A DNA stretch of 64,000 bases from Pedosphaera sp. (GCA_028293325.1 JAQGPA010000014.1:1-64000); one strand, 5' to 3'. Counted from the stretch's first letter, positions 39,404 to 49,428 are shown. Program-made: numbers and translations. Notes: a model not told the origin generated them from the letters alone.

Positions 39404-41495
39404 TCCAGCAAATCTCAGTTGGCCGAAGGAAACGAAGTATATCAGCAAAAGCACGCATCGTGTCGATGCGGCGCAAAAATTGACGGGTAAGGCGCGGTAT
39501 TCCTCGGATATCCAGGCCGAAGGCTGGCTTTATGGCATGATTTTGCGGTCGAAATGGCCGGCGGCAAAAATCACGAACATTAATTTGGAGAAAGCGCTGC
39601 AGATTCCTGGAATCAAGGCCGCCATTCTGATCAAGGGCAACGAGCGGACCGTCCGTTATTACGGAGACGAAATCGCGGCGGTGGCGGGCACGACCAAGAT
39701 TGCCTGCCTGGATGCCTTGAAGGCCATTGAAGTGACGGCGGAACCGCTGCCATATGTCGTCCACGAGGATGAGGCCAAAAAGCCTGACGCCCCCAAGGTT
39801 TGGGACGATGCGCCCAATCTTTCGAAGCCGAAGGTCACGGAGAAGGGCGAAGTGGACAAGGCGTTCAGCGAATGCGCGACGGTTGTGGAGGGATTTTACA
39901 CGACACAGGTGCAATTGCATCATCCGATGGAGACGCACGGCAACACGGTGTCGTGGACGGACGAAGGCCTGACCGCCTACGCTTCGACACAGGGAATTAC
40001 CAGTGTGAAGGATGGTTTTGCTGGCAGCCTTCAGTTGGAACAAAGCAAGGTGCGGGTCATCACCGAGTACATGGGCGGTGGATTCGGCGCCAAGTTTGGC
40101 TCGGGTGTTGAAGGCAAGGCGGCGGCGGAGTTGTCGAAGGCGGCGAAAGCACCGGTGCGTTTGATGCTGACGCGCTTTGACCAGGGACTAGCTGTGGGAA
40201 ATCGTCCCTCCAGTTTTCAGAAAATAAAATTGGGCGCGAGCGCGGACGGAACTTTGCTCGCGTATCAATTGGATGCCTACGGCACAGCCGGTATCGGTGG
40301 CGGCGGTTCGTCCGAAGGCGGTGGTGGCGGGGCTAATTTTCCCGCGCCTTACATTTACCAGATTCCCAATACCCGCGTGAGCCAGGCTACAGTGGCCATT
40401 AATGCGGGTTCAGCACGGGCTTTTCGCGCGCCGGGAAATCCACCGGCGTCGTTTGGCATGGAATCGATCATGGACGATCTCGCGGTGAAGATGGGGATGG
40501 ACCCGTTGGAATTGCGGGTGAAGAATGATCCCAATCCAGTGCGCCAGAAGGAATATGAAGTGGGCGGCAAGCGCGTGGGTTGGAAGGAGAAATATAAGAA
40601 GCCTGGCAGTTCGCCCGGCGTCATCAAGACCGGCATCGGCTGCGCGAGCGGCTCCTGGGGCGGCGGCGGCAGCAAGAAAACACAGGGTGAAGCCCAGATC
40701 AACCCGGACGGCAGCGTGGAAATACGCATGGGGGTGCAGGATTTGGGAACGGGCACCCGCACGGTTTTGGCGGTGGTTGCCGCGGAAGTTTTTGGGCTCA
40801 AGCCGGAGCAAATCACGGTCAAGGTCGGCGATACGAATTATCCGCCGGGCCCGGGCAGCGGCGGCAGCACGACCTGCGCGTCCATTTCACCGACGGCACT
40901 GGACACCTGCACCAACGCTTTGAACGAATTACAAAAGCAGACCGGCGTGGCGGATGCGCGTGGCGAGAATTGGTTTGCCGCGTGCAAGAAGCTGGGCGTC
41001 ACCCCGTTGGTGGTGCAGGGCAAGTTCCAGGATGGCCTTTCCTCGCGCGGCGCGGGTGGTGTGCAATTTGCCGAGGTGGAGGTGGATACCGAGACCGGCC
41101 GGGTGACGGTGAAAAAGATGACCTGCATCCATGATTGCGGTTTAATCATGAATACGCTCACGCTGGAGAGCCAGATTTACGGCGGCACCATCATGGGGAT
41201 GGGGTACGCGCTTTACGAAGAACGCGTGATGGACAAGCTCTCGGGCGCGTTGCTGAACCCGAATTTTGAGACTTACAAATTGACCGGCTTGTCCGACATG
41301 CCGGAGTTCGACATCGTGCTGATCAACATGCCCGAACGCGGGGTGATCGGCATCGGTGAACCGTCAGTGATCCCCTCGGCATCAGCCATCGCCAACGCCG
41401 TGGCCAACGCCCTGGGCGTGCGCATCAACAGTCTGCCCATTACGCCGGCGAAAGTGCTGGCCGCGCTGGGCAAAATACCTGCTCCTGTATCATGA
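39396..41495 (+). CDS. Molybdenum hydroxylase, molybdopterin-binding subunit (PaoC-like)
   Basis: Catalytic subunit, 699 residues, of the xanthine dehydrogenase/aldehyde oxidase family. The N-terminal a/b hammerhead domain (VDAAQKLTGKARYSSDIQAE) is followed by the molybdopterin domains with EYMGGGFGAKFGSGVEGKAA, SARAFRAPGNPPASFGMESI, VQDLGTGTRTVLAVVAAEVF and the catalytic Glu in GIGEPSVIPSASAIANAVAN. The length and the organisation with a separate FAD subunit match PaoC rather than eukaryotic xanthine dehydrogenase. It probably oxidises aldehydes or heterocycles in the periplasm, and a molybdopterin-cytosine-dinucleotide cofactor is expected. The substrate is not determined. The next gene starts within its stop (ATGA). 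Confidence 0.93.
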   Translation: MPDPANLSWPKETKYISKSTHRVDAAQKLTGKARYSSDIQAEGWLYGMILRSKWPAAKITNINLEKALQIPGIKAAILIKGNERTVRYYGDEIAAVAGTTKIACLDALKAIEVTAEPLPYVVHEDEAKKPDAPKVWDDAPNLSKPKVTEKGEVDKAFSECATVVEGFYTTQVQLHHPMETHGNTVSWTDEGLTAYASTQGITSVKDGFAGSLQLEQSKVRVITEYMGGGFGAKFGSGVEGKAAAELSKAAKAPVRLMLTRFDQGLAVGNRPSSFQKIKLGASADGTLLAYQLDAYGTAGIGGGGSSEGGGGGANFPAPYIYQIPNTRVSQATVAINAGSARAFRAPGNPPASFGMESIMDDLAVKMGMDPLELRVKNDPNPVRQKEYEVGGKRVGWKEKYKKPGSSPGVIKTGIGCASGSWGGGGSKKTQGEAQINPDGSVEIRMGVQDLGTGTRTVLAVVAAEVFGLKPEQITVKVGDTNYPPGPGSGGSTTCASISPTALDTCTNALNELQKQTGVADARGENWFAACKKLGVTPLVVQGKFQDGLSSRGAGGVQFAEVEVDTETGRVTVKKMTCIHDCGLIMNTLTLESQIYGGTIMGMGYALYEERVMDKLSGALLNPNFETYKLTGLSDMPEFDIVLINMPERGVIGIGEPSVIPSASAIANAVANALGVRINSLPITPAKVLAALGKIPAPVS

Positions 41496-42454
41496 AGGCA
41501 TTTGAATACGCAACCGCACACTCCGTAAACTCCGCCCAGGAAATGGTGGCGGACAACGGCCAATACATCGCGGGCGGCAACGATCTCCTTGGCCTCCTCA
41601 AAGAATATATCGTTGACCCGAAAATCCTGGTCAGCGTCAAATCGCTGCCTGGACTGGACCGCGTGGAAACCGGTTCCAAGGTCTGGACCATCGGCACCAA
41701 TGTGACGGTGGCGCAGATTGAGGACCATTCAGCCATCCGGAAGACCTTTCCCGGACTGGCGCAAGCCGCGGCGGAGGTGGGCTCGCAACAGATTCGCAAC
41801 GTGGCCACGGTGGGTGGAAACATTTCGCAACATTCCCGCTGCTGGTATTTCCGGCATCGCGACGTGCTTTGCCTGAAGAAGGAAGGCGATATGTGTTATG
41901 CGCGGCATGGCGAGAATAAATATCACAGCCTGTTCACGGGGAACACGTGCATCAGCCCGGTGGTGTCGAATCTGGCGATTGCGTTTGCGGCGTTGGATGC
42001 CACGGCGGTCGTGCAGCGCGCGGGCAAGCCGGTGCGCATGAGCATGGCGGAGTTTTACGCGAAGGCGTTTGAGAATCCGACGGCGCACAATTCGCTAAAC
42101 CCGGGGGATTTGGTGTTAAAGGTTGAGATTCCGACGACGCGGACCCACAGCGCCTACATGCAGACGAGCGAGAAGCATGAATTTGACTGGGCCCTGGTCA
42201 GTTGCGCCGCGGCGGCGAACATTACGAATGGCAAGCTCAGCAATGCGCGCGTGGCGTTGGGAAGCATTTCACCGGTGCCGCACCAGGTGGATGCCGCAAA
42301 TGAATATCTGGAGGGCAAGACGCTGGACGAGGCAACGGTGACGCACGCAGCGGACATGATTTTGCATGGCGCAAAACCACATGAACACAACGGCTATAAA
42401 GTGCCGATGGCACATGCGCTGATCCGGCGCACGCTTCTTAAGCTGAACGCGTGA
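41492..42454 (+). CDS. Molybdenum hydroxylase, FAD/4Fe-4S subunit (PaoB-like)
   Basis: FAD-binding subunit, 320 residues. FAD motifs are YIAGGNDLLGLLKEY and IRNVATVGGNISQ. An inserted loop carries Cys117, Cys127, Cys135 and Cys153, the four-Cys pattern that holds an additional 4Fe-4S cluster in PaoB and 4-hydroxybenzoyl-CoA reductase. A C-terminal CO-dehydrogenase-type domain follows. It should pass electrons from the 2Fe-2S subunit to an acceptor. It has no signal of its own, consistent with export piggy-backed on the Tat-bearing small subunit. Confidence 0.92.
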   Translation: MKAFEYATAHSVNSAQEMVADNGQYIAGGNDLLGLLKEYIVDPKILVSVKSLPGLDRVETGSKVWTIGTNVTVAQIEDHSAIRKTFPGLAQAAAEVGSQQIRNVATVGGNISQHSRCWYFRHRDVLCLKKEGDMCYARHGENKYHSLFTGNTCISPVVSNLAIAFAALDATAVVQRAGKPVRMSMAEFYAKAFENPTAHNSLNPGDLVLKVEIPTTRTHSAYMQTSEKHEFDWALVSCAAAANITNGKLSNARVALGSISPVPHQVDAANEYLEGKTLDEATVTHAADMILHGAKPHEHNGYKVPMAHALIRRTLLKLNA

Positions 42455-42458
42455 ACCC

Positions 42459-42662
42459 ATGAAACCGAACCTTTGCAAACATCTTCGGACGAAGGCCATG
42501 TATATGGACTCGATTGCCGACCAGGCTTTTGACGAGAAGGCAGCCGAGCACGCCTCGCCCTGCCATTTTTGGTGCAACCTGACGCAAACCGTCGTGGGCC
42601 AGGATGACCGTCCGGCGCATAAGGAGAGTTGTAATTCTTCGCGGCGCTGTTTTGAGGACTAA
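42459..42662 (+). CDS. Small Cys-rich conserved hypothetical protein
   Basis: A 67-residue protein starting MKPNLCKHLRTKAMYMDS and ending CNSSRRCFED. The pattern C-x(2)-L-x(2)-K-x-MY, then CHFWCN-T-T--G-DD-P, then C-x(5)-C is one I recall from small hypothetical proteins of Verrucomicrobia and Planctomycetes. Five Cys and several His could form a zinc or iron-sulfur site. It starts five bases after the FAD subunit stop, so it is probably co-transcribed with the molybdenum hydroxylase. Function unknown. Confidence 0.65.
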   Translation: MKPNLCKHLRTKAMYMDSIADQAFDEKAAEHASPCHFWCNLTQTVVGQDDRPAHKESCNSSRRCFED

Positions 42663-42777
42663 GTTGACGGTTACTCTCTTGAGCACTTCCGGTCGGACTG
42701 GCTGAGCTTTTGCGAGCCAACTTAAACTTCCGATCGCTCTTCTCATAGCTCTTCCCTGCCCGTAGAGTAGAATACAC

Positions 42778-45330
42778 ATGGGTATGACGCTTTATGAACT
42801 GATTCCGAAGAATGAACGTCCCGGCAATGATTTGTTGCTGGGGCGGTTTCTGGAGTATGTGGAGGGACGGAAACTGGAGCTTTATCCGGCGCAGGAGTCG
42901 GCCATCCTGGAGTTATACGAGGAGAAGAACGTCATTCTGAACACGCCGACGGGGTCGGGAAAGTCGTTGGTGGCGTCGGCGCTGCATTTCAAGGCCCTGG
43001 CACAGGGGCATCGCTCCATCTACACCTGCCCCATCAAAGCGCTGGTAAATGAGAAGTGGATGAGTCTCTGCCGCGATTTTGGGCCGGAGAATGTAGGGCT
43101 AAGCACGGGCGATGCCTCGGTGAACCAGAATGCGCCGATTTTATGCTGCACGGCGGAAATTTTGGCGAACATCGCCCTCCGCGAAGGCGCGCTGGCGAAT
43201 GTGCAGGACGTGGTGATGGATGAGTTTCATTATTACGCCGACCGCGAACGAGGCGTGGCGTGGCAGGTGCCATTGTTGACGCTGTCACAAACACGGTTTC
43301 TGCTGATGTCCGCCACGCTGGGGGAAACGACATTTTTCGAGGAGGAACTGACGCGGTTGAATGGACGCCCGACGGTAACCGTGGCGTCAAAAGACCGTCC
43401 GGTGCCTTTGGATTATGGCTATTCGGAACTGCCATTGGCAGCAACGCTGGAAAGTTTGGTGGCGGAACACAAAAGCCCGGTGTATGTGGTGCACTTCACG
43501 CAACTGGAGGCGGCACAGAGCGCGCAGGATTTCACGAGCGTGAATGTCTGCACCAAAGAGGAGAAGAATGCGATTGCCAGCGCCATCGAGGGCTTTCAGT
43601 TTCGCAGTCCCTACGGGCCGGACATCAAGAAATGGTTGCGGCACGGCATCGGGCTGCATCATGCGGGGCTGTTGCCGAAGTATCGCGTGCTCGTGGAACA
43701 ACTGGCCCAAAAGGGATTGCTCAAGATTATTTGCGGCACGGATACGCTGGGTGTGGGAATCAATATACCAATCCGGACGGTGTTGTTCAGCAAACTGTGC
43801 AAGTTTGACGGGCAGAAGACGGGGATACTCAGCGCGCGGGATTTTCATCAAATCGGCGGGCGGGCGGGGCGCAAAGGCTTTGATGATAAAGGCTGGGTGG
43901 TGGCGCAGGCGCCGGAACATGTGGTGGAAAATTTGAAGCTGGAGGGAAAGGCGGCGAAGGGCGGGAAGAAATTTGTCAAACGACAGCCGCCGGAAAAGAA
44001 TTTCGTCAATTGGGACAAGAATACTTTTACGCGATTGATTTCTGCGGTGCCGGAGCGGTTGACGTCGCGGTTTCAGGTGACGCACGGGATGTTGTTGAAT
44101 GTGCTGAGTCGCAAGGGCGATGGATGCGCGGCGATGCAACAGTTGATTGCGCGAAGCCATGAATCGCCCAAGGGCAAAAAGGCGCATGTGAAACGGGCGT
44201 GGCAGTTGTTCCGCTCGCTGGTGGAACGGAAGATTGTGGAGTTCATTCCCAAGACCGAGACGGGCGCTTATCTGCGGGTGAACGTTGATTTGCAGGAGGA
44301 TTTCTCGATGGACCAGGTATTGTCGCTCTACTTGCTGGAGACGATTCCGCTGGTGGATCCGCAATCGCCCGATTACGCGCTGGACTTAATTACGTTGGTG
44401 GAATCGATTCTGGAGAATCCGGAAATCATCCTGCGCAAGCAGCTCGACCGGGTCAAAGACGCGAAGATGGCGGAGATGAAGATGCAGGGCATCGAATACG
44501 ACGAGCGGATGGCGGAATTGGAGAAACTCGAATATCCGAAGCCGTTGCGCGAGTTTATCTATTCCACGTTCAACGCGTTTGCCGACCGGCATCCTTGGGT
44601 GGGCCAGGAAAATATCCGACCCAAATCCATCGCCCGGGAGATGTTCGAGCAGTTCCGCTCATTCGCCGATTACATTAAGGATTACGAACTGCAACGGGCC
44701 GAAGGGCTGTTGCTGCGCCATTTGTCGCGCGTCCACAAAGTGTTGACGCAAACTGTCCCTGACGCGGCGAAGAATGACGCAGTGCGCGAAATGGAAATTT
44801 ACCTGAGCACGATGATTCGGCAGGTGGATTCCAGCTTGATTGATGAATGGGAAAAGATGCGCGATCCGAATTACCAGGCCGGTCCGGCAAAAGCCGAAGT
44901 GCGGCCACCGGGCGCAGAGGAGGCGGCTTTGGATGTGACGCGCGACACGAAAGCATTCACGGCGGCGATTCGCAATCGCGTCTTCACATTCCTGCGCGGA
45001 TTGGTCATTGGCGATTACGAGCAGGCGATTGCCAGTCTTACTTCGCCCGGCCAACCCGAGGGTGAACCGTGGACGCCCGAGCGGCTGCATCAACTCATCG
45101 AAGCCTATCACGCCGAGCATGAATACATTTGCCTGGACCCGAACGCGCGGAATGCGCGGCATACTTATGTGGTCGTGTCCGAGGACAAGCGTTCGTGGAA
45201 AGTGCAGCAGATGTTGGTTGATCCGGAGGAGTCGAATGACTGGGTGGCGGAATTTGAGGTGGATCTGGCGGAATCACGAGCGGCACGGGAGCCGTGCATT
45301 CGGTTAAGGCGGATCGGGAGTTTGACTTGA
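42778..45330 (+). CDS. Superfamily II helicase with DUF3516 domain (Ski2-like)
   Basis: An 850-residue helicase. Motif I is [11 protein letters not shown] and motif III is LMSATLG; motif II is DEFH ([15 protein letters not shown]), an unusual DExH variant. Motifs IV-VI include [28 protein letters not shown] and [14 protein letters not shown]. The C-terminal ~350 residues are the DUF3516 region. Its resemblance to Ski2/Mtr4 and archaeal Hel308-type enzymes suggests RNA or DNA unwinding, but the bacterial DUF3516 proteins are uncharacterised as far as I know. The ATG at 42778 is the first in frame. Confidence 0.9.
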   Translation: MGMTLYELIPKNERPGNDLLLGRFLEYVEGRKLELYPAQESAILELYEEKNVILNTPTGSGKSLVASALHFKALAQGHRSIYTCPIKALVNEKWMSLCRDFGPENVGLSTGDASVNQNAPILCCTAEILANIALREGALANVQDVVMDEFHYYADRERGVAWQVPLLTLSQTRFLLMSATLGETTFFEEELTRLNGRPTVTVASKDRPVPLDYGYSELPLAATLESLVAEHKSPVYVVHFTQLEAAQSAQDFTSVNVCTKEEKNAIASAIEGFQFRSPYGPDIKKWLRHGIGLHHAGLLPKYRVLVEQLAQKGLLKIICGTDTLGVGINIPIRTVLFSKLCKFDGQKTGILSARDFHQIGGRAGRKGFDDKGWVVAQAPEHVVENLKLEGKAAKGGKKFVKRQPPEKNFVNWDKNTFTRLISAVPERLTSRFQVTHGMLLNVLSRKGDGCAAMQQLIARSHESPKGKKAHVKRAWQLFRSLVERKIVEFIPKTETGAYLRVNVDLQEDFSMDQVLSLYLLETIPLVDPQSPDYALDLITLVESILENPEIILRKQLDRVKDAKMAEMKMQGIEYDERMAELEKLEYPKPLREFIYSTFNAFADRHPWVGQENIRPKSIAREMFEQFRSFADYIKDYELQRAEGLLLRHLSRVHKVLTQTVPDAAKNDAVREMEIYLSTMIRQVDSSLIDEWEKMRDPNYQAGPAKAEVRPPGAEEAALDVTRDTKAFTAAIRNRVFTFLRGLVIGDYEQAIASLTSPGQPEGEPWTPERLHQLIEAYHAEHEYICLDPNARNARHTYVVVSEDKRSWKVQQMLVDPEESNDWVAEFEVDLAESRAAREPCIRLRRIGSLT

Positions 45331-45371
45331 GAGGCGAGGCCAATTTGCCGCATTCACAGTTCACCGAGTAA

Positions 45372-46249
45372 TCAGTCTCCTTCAATCGTCATCAAACATA
45401 TTTTGGCCGGAATCTTGGGCAGTTTATCAGTATTGCGCTGGATCAGCTTCAAGGTAATTTCCAGCTTGCCATCCTGCATCACCATGTGACCCCACCGGTT
45501 AAAGGAAATCTTAAACGTTTCTTTTTTGTCCAACCCCGCGGTGATTGAGTCCTTGGTGACCGCATATTTCGATCGCTCTAGCAGCTCTTCAGTGTCATCC
45601 GGCCCGTTATGAAAAAACTTTTGATCTTTCGTGAATATGGACATCGAGTTTGGGAATCCATAGGGGGAACATCCGGGCCGGGAACATTTTTGTAACTGAG
45701 TTCCTCCCAGATGCCAATGCATCTCTCTTTCAACGCCAATTTTGAGTAGTCGTTGGTGTCGTAATGAATGTCGGAACAGCTGAGCTGATTGGTTGGATTC
45801 ATTGCCCGCAGGCAAACCACGCTTCTTGGTTCGATGGGAATGTTATACGCCTCTTTTTGCGCCATGCGCCGGTAAGTCCACACCTGATTGCCGTCCTTAT
45901 TACGGTTTACCTTCATGGTGTTCTCATCCGGGAACACAGGCGTTAAAATAACATCAGGTTCACCATTCGGTGGCGTCCCAGTCAGCTTGCCGTCCTTAAA
46001 GGTATATTTAAAAGAGATAGTCTTTGGGGTAAGCTTTGCCTCGGGTTCGATAAAGAACCACTTGCCATCAGCGGAAAAATATTCCTTGCGGGCAGAAAGT
46101 CCGCGCGGCGGACTATCCATGACGGTGAATGAGGTAATATCCACCAACTCCCAGGTGCCGATTATTAAAGGCGAATTCGTCTTTTCCGCCGCCGACAGGT
46201 TGGTGGCAAGAAAGGCGATGAAAAATGCGATTATGACCCTGGTATTCAT
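45372..46249 (-). pseudogene. Exported two-repeat protein interrupted by a frameshift
   Basis: Two overlapping frames together make one protein of about 290 residues. The first (from 46249) has a signal peptide (IIAFFIAFLATNLSA) and a lipocalin-like repeat beginning IIGTWELVDITSFTV; it enters a second repeat (CIGIWEELSYKNVPGPDVP) and then loses sense. The other frame resumes exactly there with YGFPNSMSIFTKDQKFF and runs on through KKETFKISFNRWGHMVMQDG to a normal stop at 45372. The switch falls in a run of five G on the + strand (45663-45667); one extra base there would restore the frame. It is either a sequencing slip or a recent mutation. Function unknown. Confidence 0.7.
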
Positions 46250-46414
46250 TGTTTGATGTACGGACGTTGGCTTCGTTCAGGAGATTCAATCGTTGCGGGT
46301 CAAACAAGTCAATCAGGCAGATGAGGCGAACACAATAAGCTGAACTTGGTAGAATGTGGCCGTGGAGGATTGAAAGTTTGATCTAAAGGACGGGGTGGTG
46401 TGGGCAAATTCGTC

Positions 46415-47761
46415 TCAGCAAGAAAATGGGAGTTTTTCTTTTGCGGCGCGCCAGTCTGGCGGGATGCCTTCCAAGCCGGTTACCATGGCCACGATGCCGC
46501 CGACGATTGCGGCGTTGGTGTCGCAGTCGCCGTCGCCGGAGATGGCGCAACTGAGCGCTGCCACGTAGTCGTCGAGGTGTTGGGCGGCGCACCACAATGC
46601 AAACGGCACAGTATCGGGTGCCGTGACGAGCGAGCCGTTGCCGAGGGCTTTGGCAACAGCATCCACGGGCACGGTTGATGGCGTTTGAGCCGCGAGCGTG
46701 ATTCCGCGACGGACCTGGCTTTCGGGAGTGAGTCGCAAAACCTCGTCGAACAGGCGTCGAACGCGATGTTCGGGCGATGCTGAGCGCACCTGCCACGCCA
46801 CGGCAGCGGCCACAGCAACTGCAATAGTGCCGGCCACGCCTTCCGGATGAGTGTGAGTGACGAGCGATGAAACGCGAGCCTCGGCCACTAAGCGGTCCAA
46901 ATCATCGGCGAAGTAAGCGCCAAGCGGGGGAACGCGCATGGCACCTCCGTTGCCCATGCTGCCTTGGCCACTAAAAGCCGATGTGGCAGTTTGCCGCCAA
47001 TCAGCGCCAGCCAGAATTTCAGTCATTTGAATGCGCGTCATCTTGCCGTAGCCGCGGTCGGGGTCGCGCTCGAAGCGCCAGGCAAACCGACGGGCGAGAG
47101 CCGCCTGATTGATGTGGCCGTAGAGTTTGAGGATATCAACAATCGAAAGGGCCATTTCGGTATCGTCCGTGTGGAACCAAGGGCCTGCCGGCAATCCGGC
47201 CTGGATGATGCGCGGCGCCTCGGCATTGCGGCAAGCCAACATTTCACCGACGGCATCTCCGATGGCGAGACCCTCGAGGGAAATGAAGGTGCGGTGCAGA
47301 CGTTCCGTATGATCAGCCGGTTTTCTAAAAATGTTTTCGCTTTTGTGCTCAGCCAACATTGCCCGGGCTTTGGGCAGCCAGAATTTGGGAATCCAATCAT
47401 CGCCAATTGGCCCGACCCGGTCCACCGGCCAACCGGCAAAGCGAAATTCGTTGTGCATGGACCAGGCGCGATCCGTATTCGAAGAATGGATAATGATGGG
47501 ACAAGGCGGAAGATGGCCGGCGAGAAACTTGGCGACTTCAAGCCCCGTGCCCGGGTCTGCGGTCACACCGGGTTGAGGATTGAGATCGTGGTCGAGTGTG
47601 ATGAGGGCGGCGTGTTCCAGGCAGTCTTCACATTCCGCCAACATGGTGGGCGCATCGTACCAGACTTTAAGCACCCAATCCTCTCCCAACGCGGACACAG
47701 CAGCACGAAAAGCGGCGATTCGCTCCGCGTTATCTTCGAGCAGGAGCAGGTTCTTTTTCAT
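46415..47761 (-). CDS. cREC domain fused to ADP-ribosylglycohydrolase
   Basis: A 448-residue two-domain protein. Residues 1-115 form a cyclic-phosphate-processing receiver (cREC) domain, with LLLEDNAERIAAFRAAVSAL and ALITLDHDLNPQPG. Residues about 155-440 form an ADP-ribosylglycohydrolase, with GLAIGDAVGEMLA, the magnesium-binding HTDDTEMALSI, and the second acidic set SGDGDCDTNAAIVGGIVAMV. ADP-ribosylglycohydrolases remove ADP-ribose from proteins, nucleic acids or small metabolites. cREC domains have been proposed to work in RNA-end or ADP-ribose processing. The fusion therefore suggests a repair or defence-related hydrolase. It has no operon partner here; the divergent neighbour is a DUF3455 lipoprotein. 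Confidence 0.85.
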   Translation of the reverse strand: MKKNLLLLEDNAERIAAFRAAVSALGEDWVLKVWYDAPTMLAECEDCLEHAALITLDHDLNPQPGVTADPGTGLEVAKFLAGHLPPCPIIIHSSNTDRAWSMHNEFRFAGWPVDRVGPIGDDWIPKFWLPKARAMLAEHKSENIFRKPADHTERLHRTFISLEGLAIGDAVGEMLACRNAEAPRIIQAGLPAGPWFHTDDTEMALSIVDILKLYGHINQAALARRFAWRFERDPDRGYGKMTRIQMTEILAGADWRQTATSAFSGQGSMGNGGAMRVPPLGAYFADDLDRLVAEARVSSLVTHTHPEGVAGTIAVAVAAAVAWQVRSASPEHRVRRLFDEVLRLTPESQVRRGITLAAQTPSTVPVDAVAKALGNGSLVTAPDTVPFALWCAAQHLDDYVAALSCAISGDGDCDTNAAIVGGIVAMVTGLEGIPPDWRAAKEKLPFSC

Positions 47762-47977
47762 CGATTAAAGATGCCTCCATTGCATGGCCTGAGTTTTGTC
47801 CCAGGGCAGATTCGGCGGCAAGCTTTATTCGGAGGAGAGACGTCGCTTGACCAGAGACAAAGGGAGGCATACCGTGCCAGCAATGCGGAGGAGTAATTTG
47901 GAACAATGCCGCCATCCAGAGGCTCAGTCTAATGACGCTATCGCGGTTTTAAGCGCGATTAGCTCAAAGCCAATATT

Positions 47978-48523
47978 ATGAAAAACAACCTTCCAGCAGT
48001 GATAGTTTGCGGGTGGCTCGCGCTCTTCATGACCGGCTGCGCCACCGATTCGCGCCAGAGACTTTCAGTTCCCGTTGTCCCGGACGCCATCAAAGTCTCC
48101 GATACGCCGGCTTTCGCAGCATACGCAAAGGGCGTTCAGATTTACGAGTGCCGGGCCAGGAAGAATGATGCCACTCAGTATGAGTGGGTTCTCAAGGCAC
48201 CGGAGGCGGATTTGTTTGACAGGCGAGGAAAAAAGATGGGTCATCATTACGGCGGACCGACGTGGGAGTCGAGCGACGGCAGCAAAGTCGTCGGCGAGGT
48301 GAAGGGCCGCGAGCCCTCAAAGGACGCGAATGCAATTCCCTGGTTGCTGCTCAGCGCCAAGCAACACGGAGGGAACGGAATGTTCAGTCGAGTGCACAGT
48401 ATCCAACGACTGGAGACCGCGGGAGGGAAGGCACCTGCGGGAGGTTGTGACCAGTTGAGCATAGGCAAGGAACTGCGAGTGCCCTATAGTGCCGTGTATT
48501 ATTTTTACGTATCCAAGCCATGA
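47978..48523 (+). CDS. DUF3455 lipoprotein
   Basis: A 181-residue lipoprotein. The lipobox LFMTGC puts the mature N-terminal Cys at residue 21. GVQIYECRARKNDATQYEWVL, FDRRGKKMGHHYGGPTWESS, DANAIPWLLLSA and VHSIQRLETAGGKAPAGGCD are DUF3455 features. The family is common in soil bacteria and fungi and has no assigned function. It stands alone. Confidence 0.85.
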   Translation: MKNNLPAVIVCGWLALFMTGCATDSRQRLSVPVVPDAIKVSDTPAFAAYAKGVQIYECRARKNDATQYEWVLKAPEADLFDRRGKKMGHHYGGPTWESSDGSKVVGEVKGREPSKDANAIPWLLLSAKQHGGNGMFSRVHSIQRLETAGGKAPAGGCDQLSIGKELRVPYSAVYYFYVSKP

Positions 48524-48587
48524 CCGCGCCGCGTAACCGCGCGCCATCGCTGTGATTTCCGCTGTTGCGATTCGAAGCGGACGTTTC

Positions 48588-49274
48588 TTAGCGCTTCGGA
48601 GCGGGGCGGAGTTGTTTGACGGGTTCAGGGGTTTTGTAGTGGCGTTTGAGGCCGACTTCGTTGAGCAGGCCGCCAGGGGCGCGGGCGATGAATTCGGGGA
48701 AGCTTTTATCCACGCGGTCGCGGATCAGCTTTTGGCCGGTCTTGGAGGCCCAGAATTCCGTTTCCAGCTTGGAGAGGGCGATGCCGGCTTCCTCGGGGGA
48801 CATGTTTTCGCGCTTGGCGAGCAGCCAGATTAATTCGGGGTCGCCGGGGAGGCAGACGGGGAATGGCACGAACTTGAGCGTGATCTCCTGTTCATCGCTG
48901 CCGGCGTCGGCAACGGCCCCGACCTTGATGGCACTGGTAAACTGGCCGTCCGGCAACGAGACTTCCACGACAAGCTGATTTTCCTTTTTATCGGCCTTCA
49001 CGGTGACGTCGCCATCGCCAAAGGAAGCGGCGAGTTGCTGTTTTACGTCGGCAATGGTCTTGGGTTCGAGGTCGGGGAGCTCGACCTTGCTGCAAAATTT
49101 CTCGAAGGCCATGACGCGGGCCTTGGCTTTGAGTTCGTGTTCAATGGCGGCGTAAATTTTCCCGGCGAGTTCCGGGTCGTGGGTGGCCTTGGGCAGGACG
49201 CGTTTCAACAATTCCAGGAGTTGGGCTTCATTCCCTTTGGCCGCTTTAGGGGCTTTGGCAGTTACTTTTTTCAT
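48588..49274 (-). CDS. Hypothetical cytoplasmic protein
   Basis: A 228-residue protein I do not recognise. It starts with a Lys/Ala-rich tail (MKKVTAKAPKAAKGNEAQLL), then a helical region (LKRVLPKATHDPELAGKIYA) and a middle beta section (VTVKADKKENQLVVEVSLPD). The end is basic (RHYKTPEPVKQLRPAPKR). There is no signal, membrane helix or catalytic motif. The repeated ELLKRVLP and ELAGKIYAAIEHELK helices suggest a small all-helical domain joined to a beta domain. Confidence 0.65.
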   Translation of the reverse strand: MKKVTAKAPKAAKGNEAQLLELLKRVLPKATHDPELAGKIYAAIEHELKAKARVMAFEKFCSKVELPDLEPKTIADVKQQLAASFGDGDVTVKADKKENQLVVEVSLPDGQFTSAIKVGAVADAGSDEQEITLKFVPFPVCLPGDPELIWLLAKRENMSPEEAGIALSKLETEFWASKTGQKLIRDRVDKSFPEFIARAPGGLLNEVGLKRHYKTPEPVKQLRPAPKR

Positions 49275-49406
49275 AAATTAAAAAATGGACTTCCGTTGTG
49301 CCGGATTTCGCGGCGGAGCGCAATGGTTGAGGGAGGAAAATAAAAAATAGATGGGTTGACAACGATGGGTGGGGAAATAGCAGAAGTGGATGAGGGCGGG
49401 AAGGGA

Positions 49407-49428
49407 GCGGTCCCGCATGCGGGACCGC
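49407..49428. repeat. Perfect 22-base palindrome, REP-like
   Basis: GCGGTCCCGCA followed directly by its reverse complement TGCGGGACCGC, in the 290-base gap between two genes transcribed in the same direction. The rest of that gap shows no gene. It shares TCCCGC/GCGGGA arms with the hairpin at 50369 and GGGAC arms with that at 38644. Confidence 0.6.

Noticed and set aside
38747-42454. Cytoplasmic xanthine dehydrogenase for purine breakdown
   Set aside because: The Tat signal on the 2Fe-2S subunit and the extra four-Cys loop in the FAD subunit point to the periplasmic PaoABC type instead.
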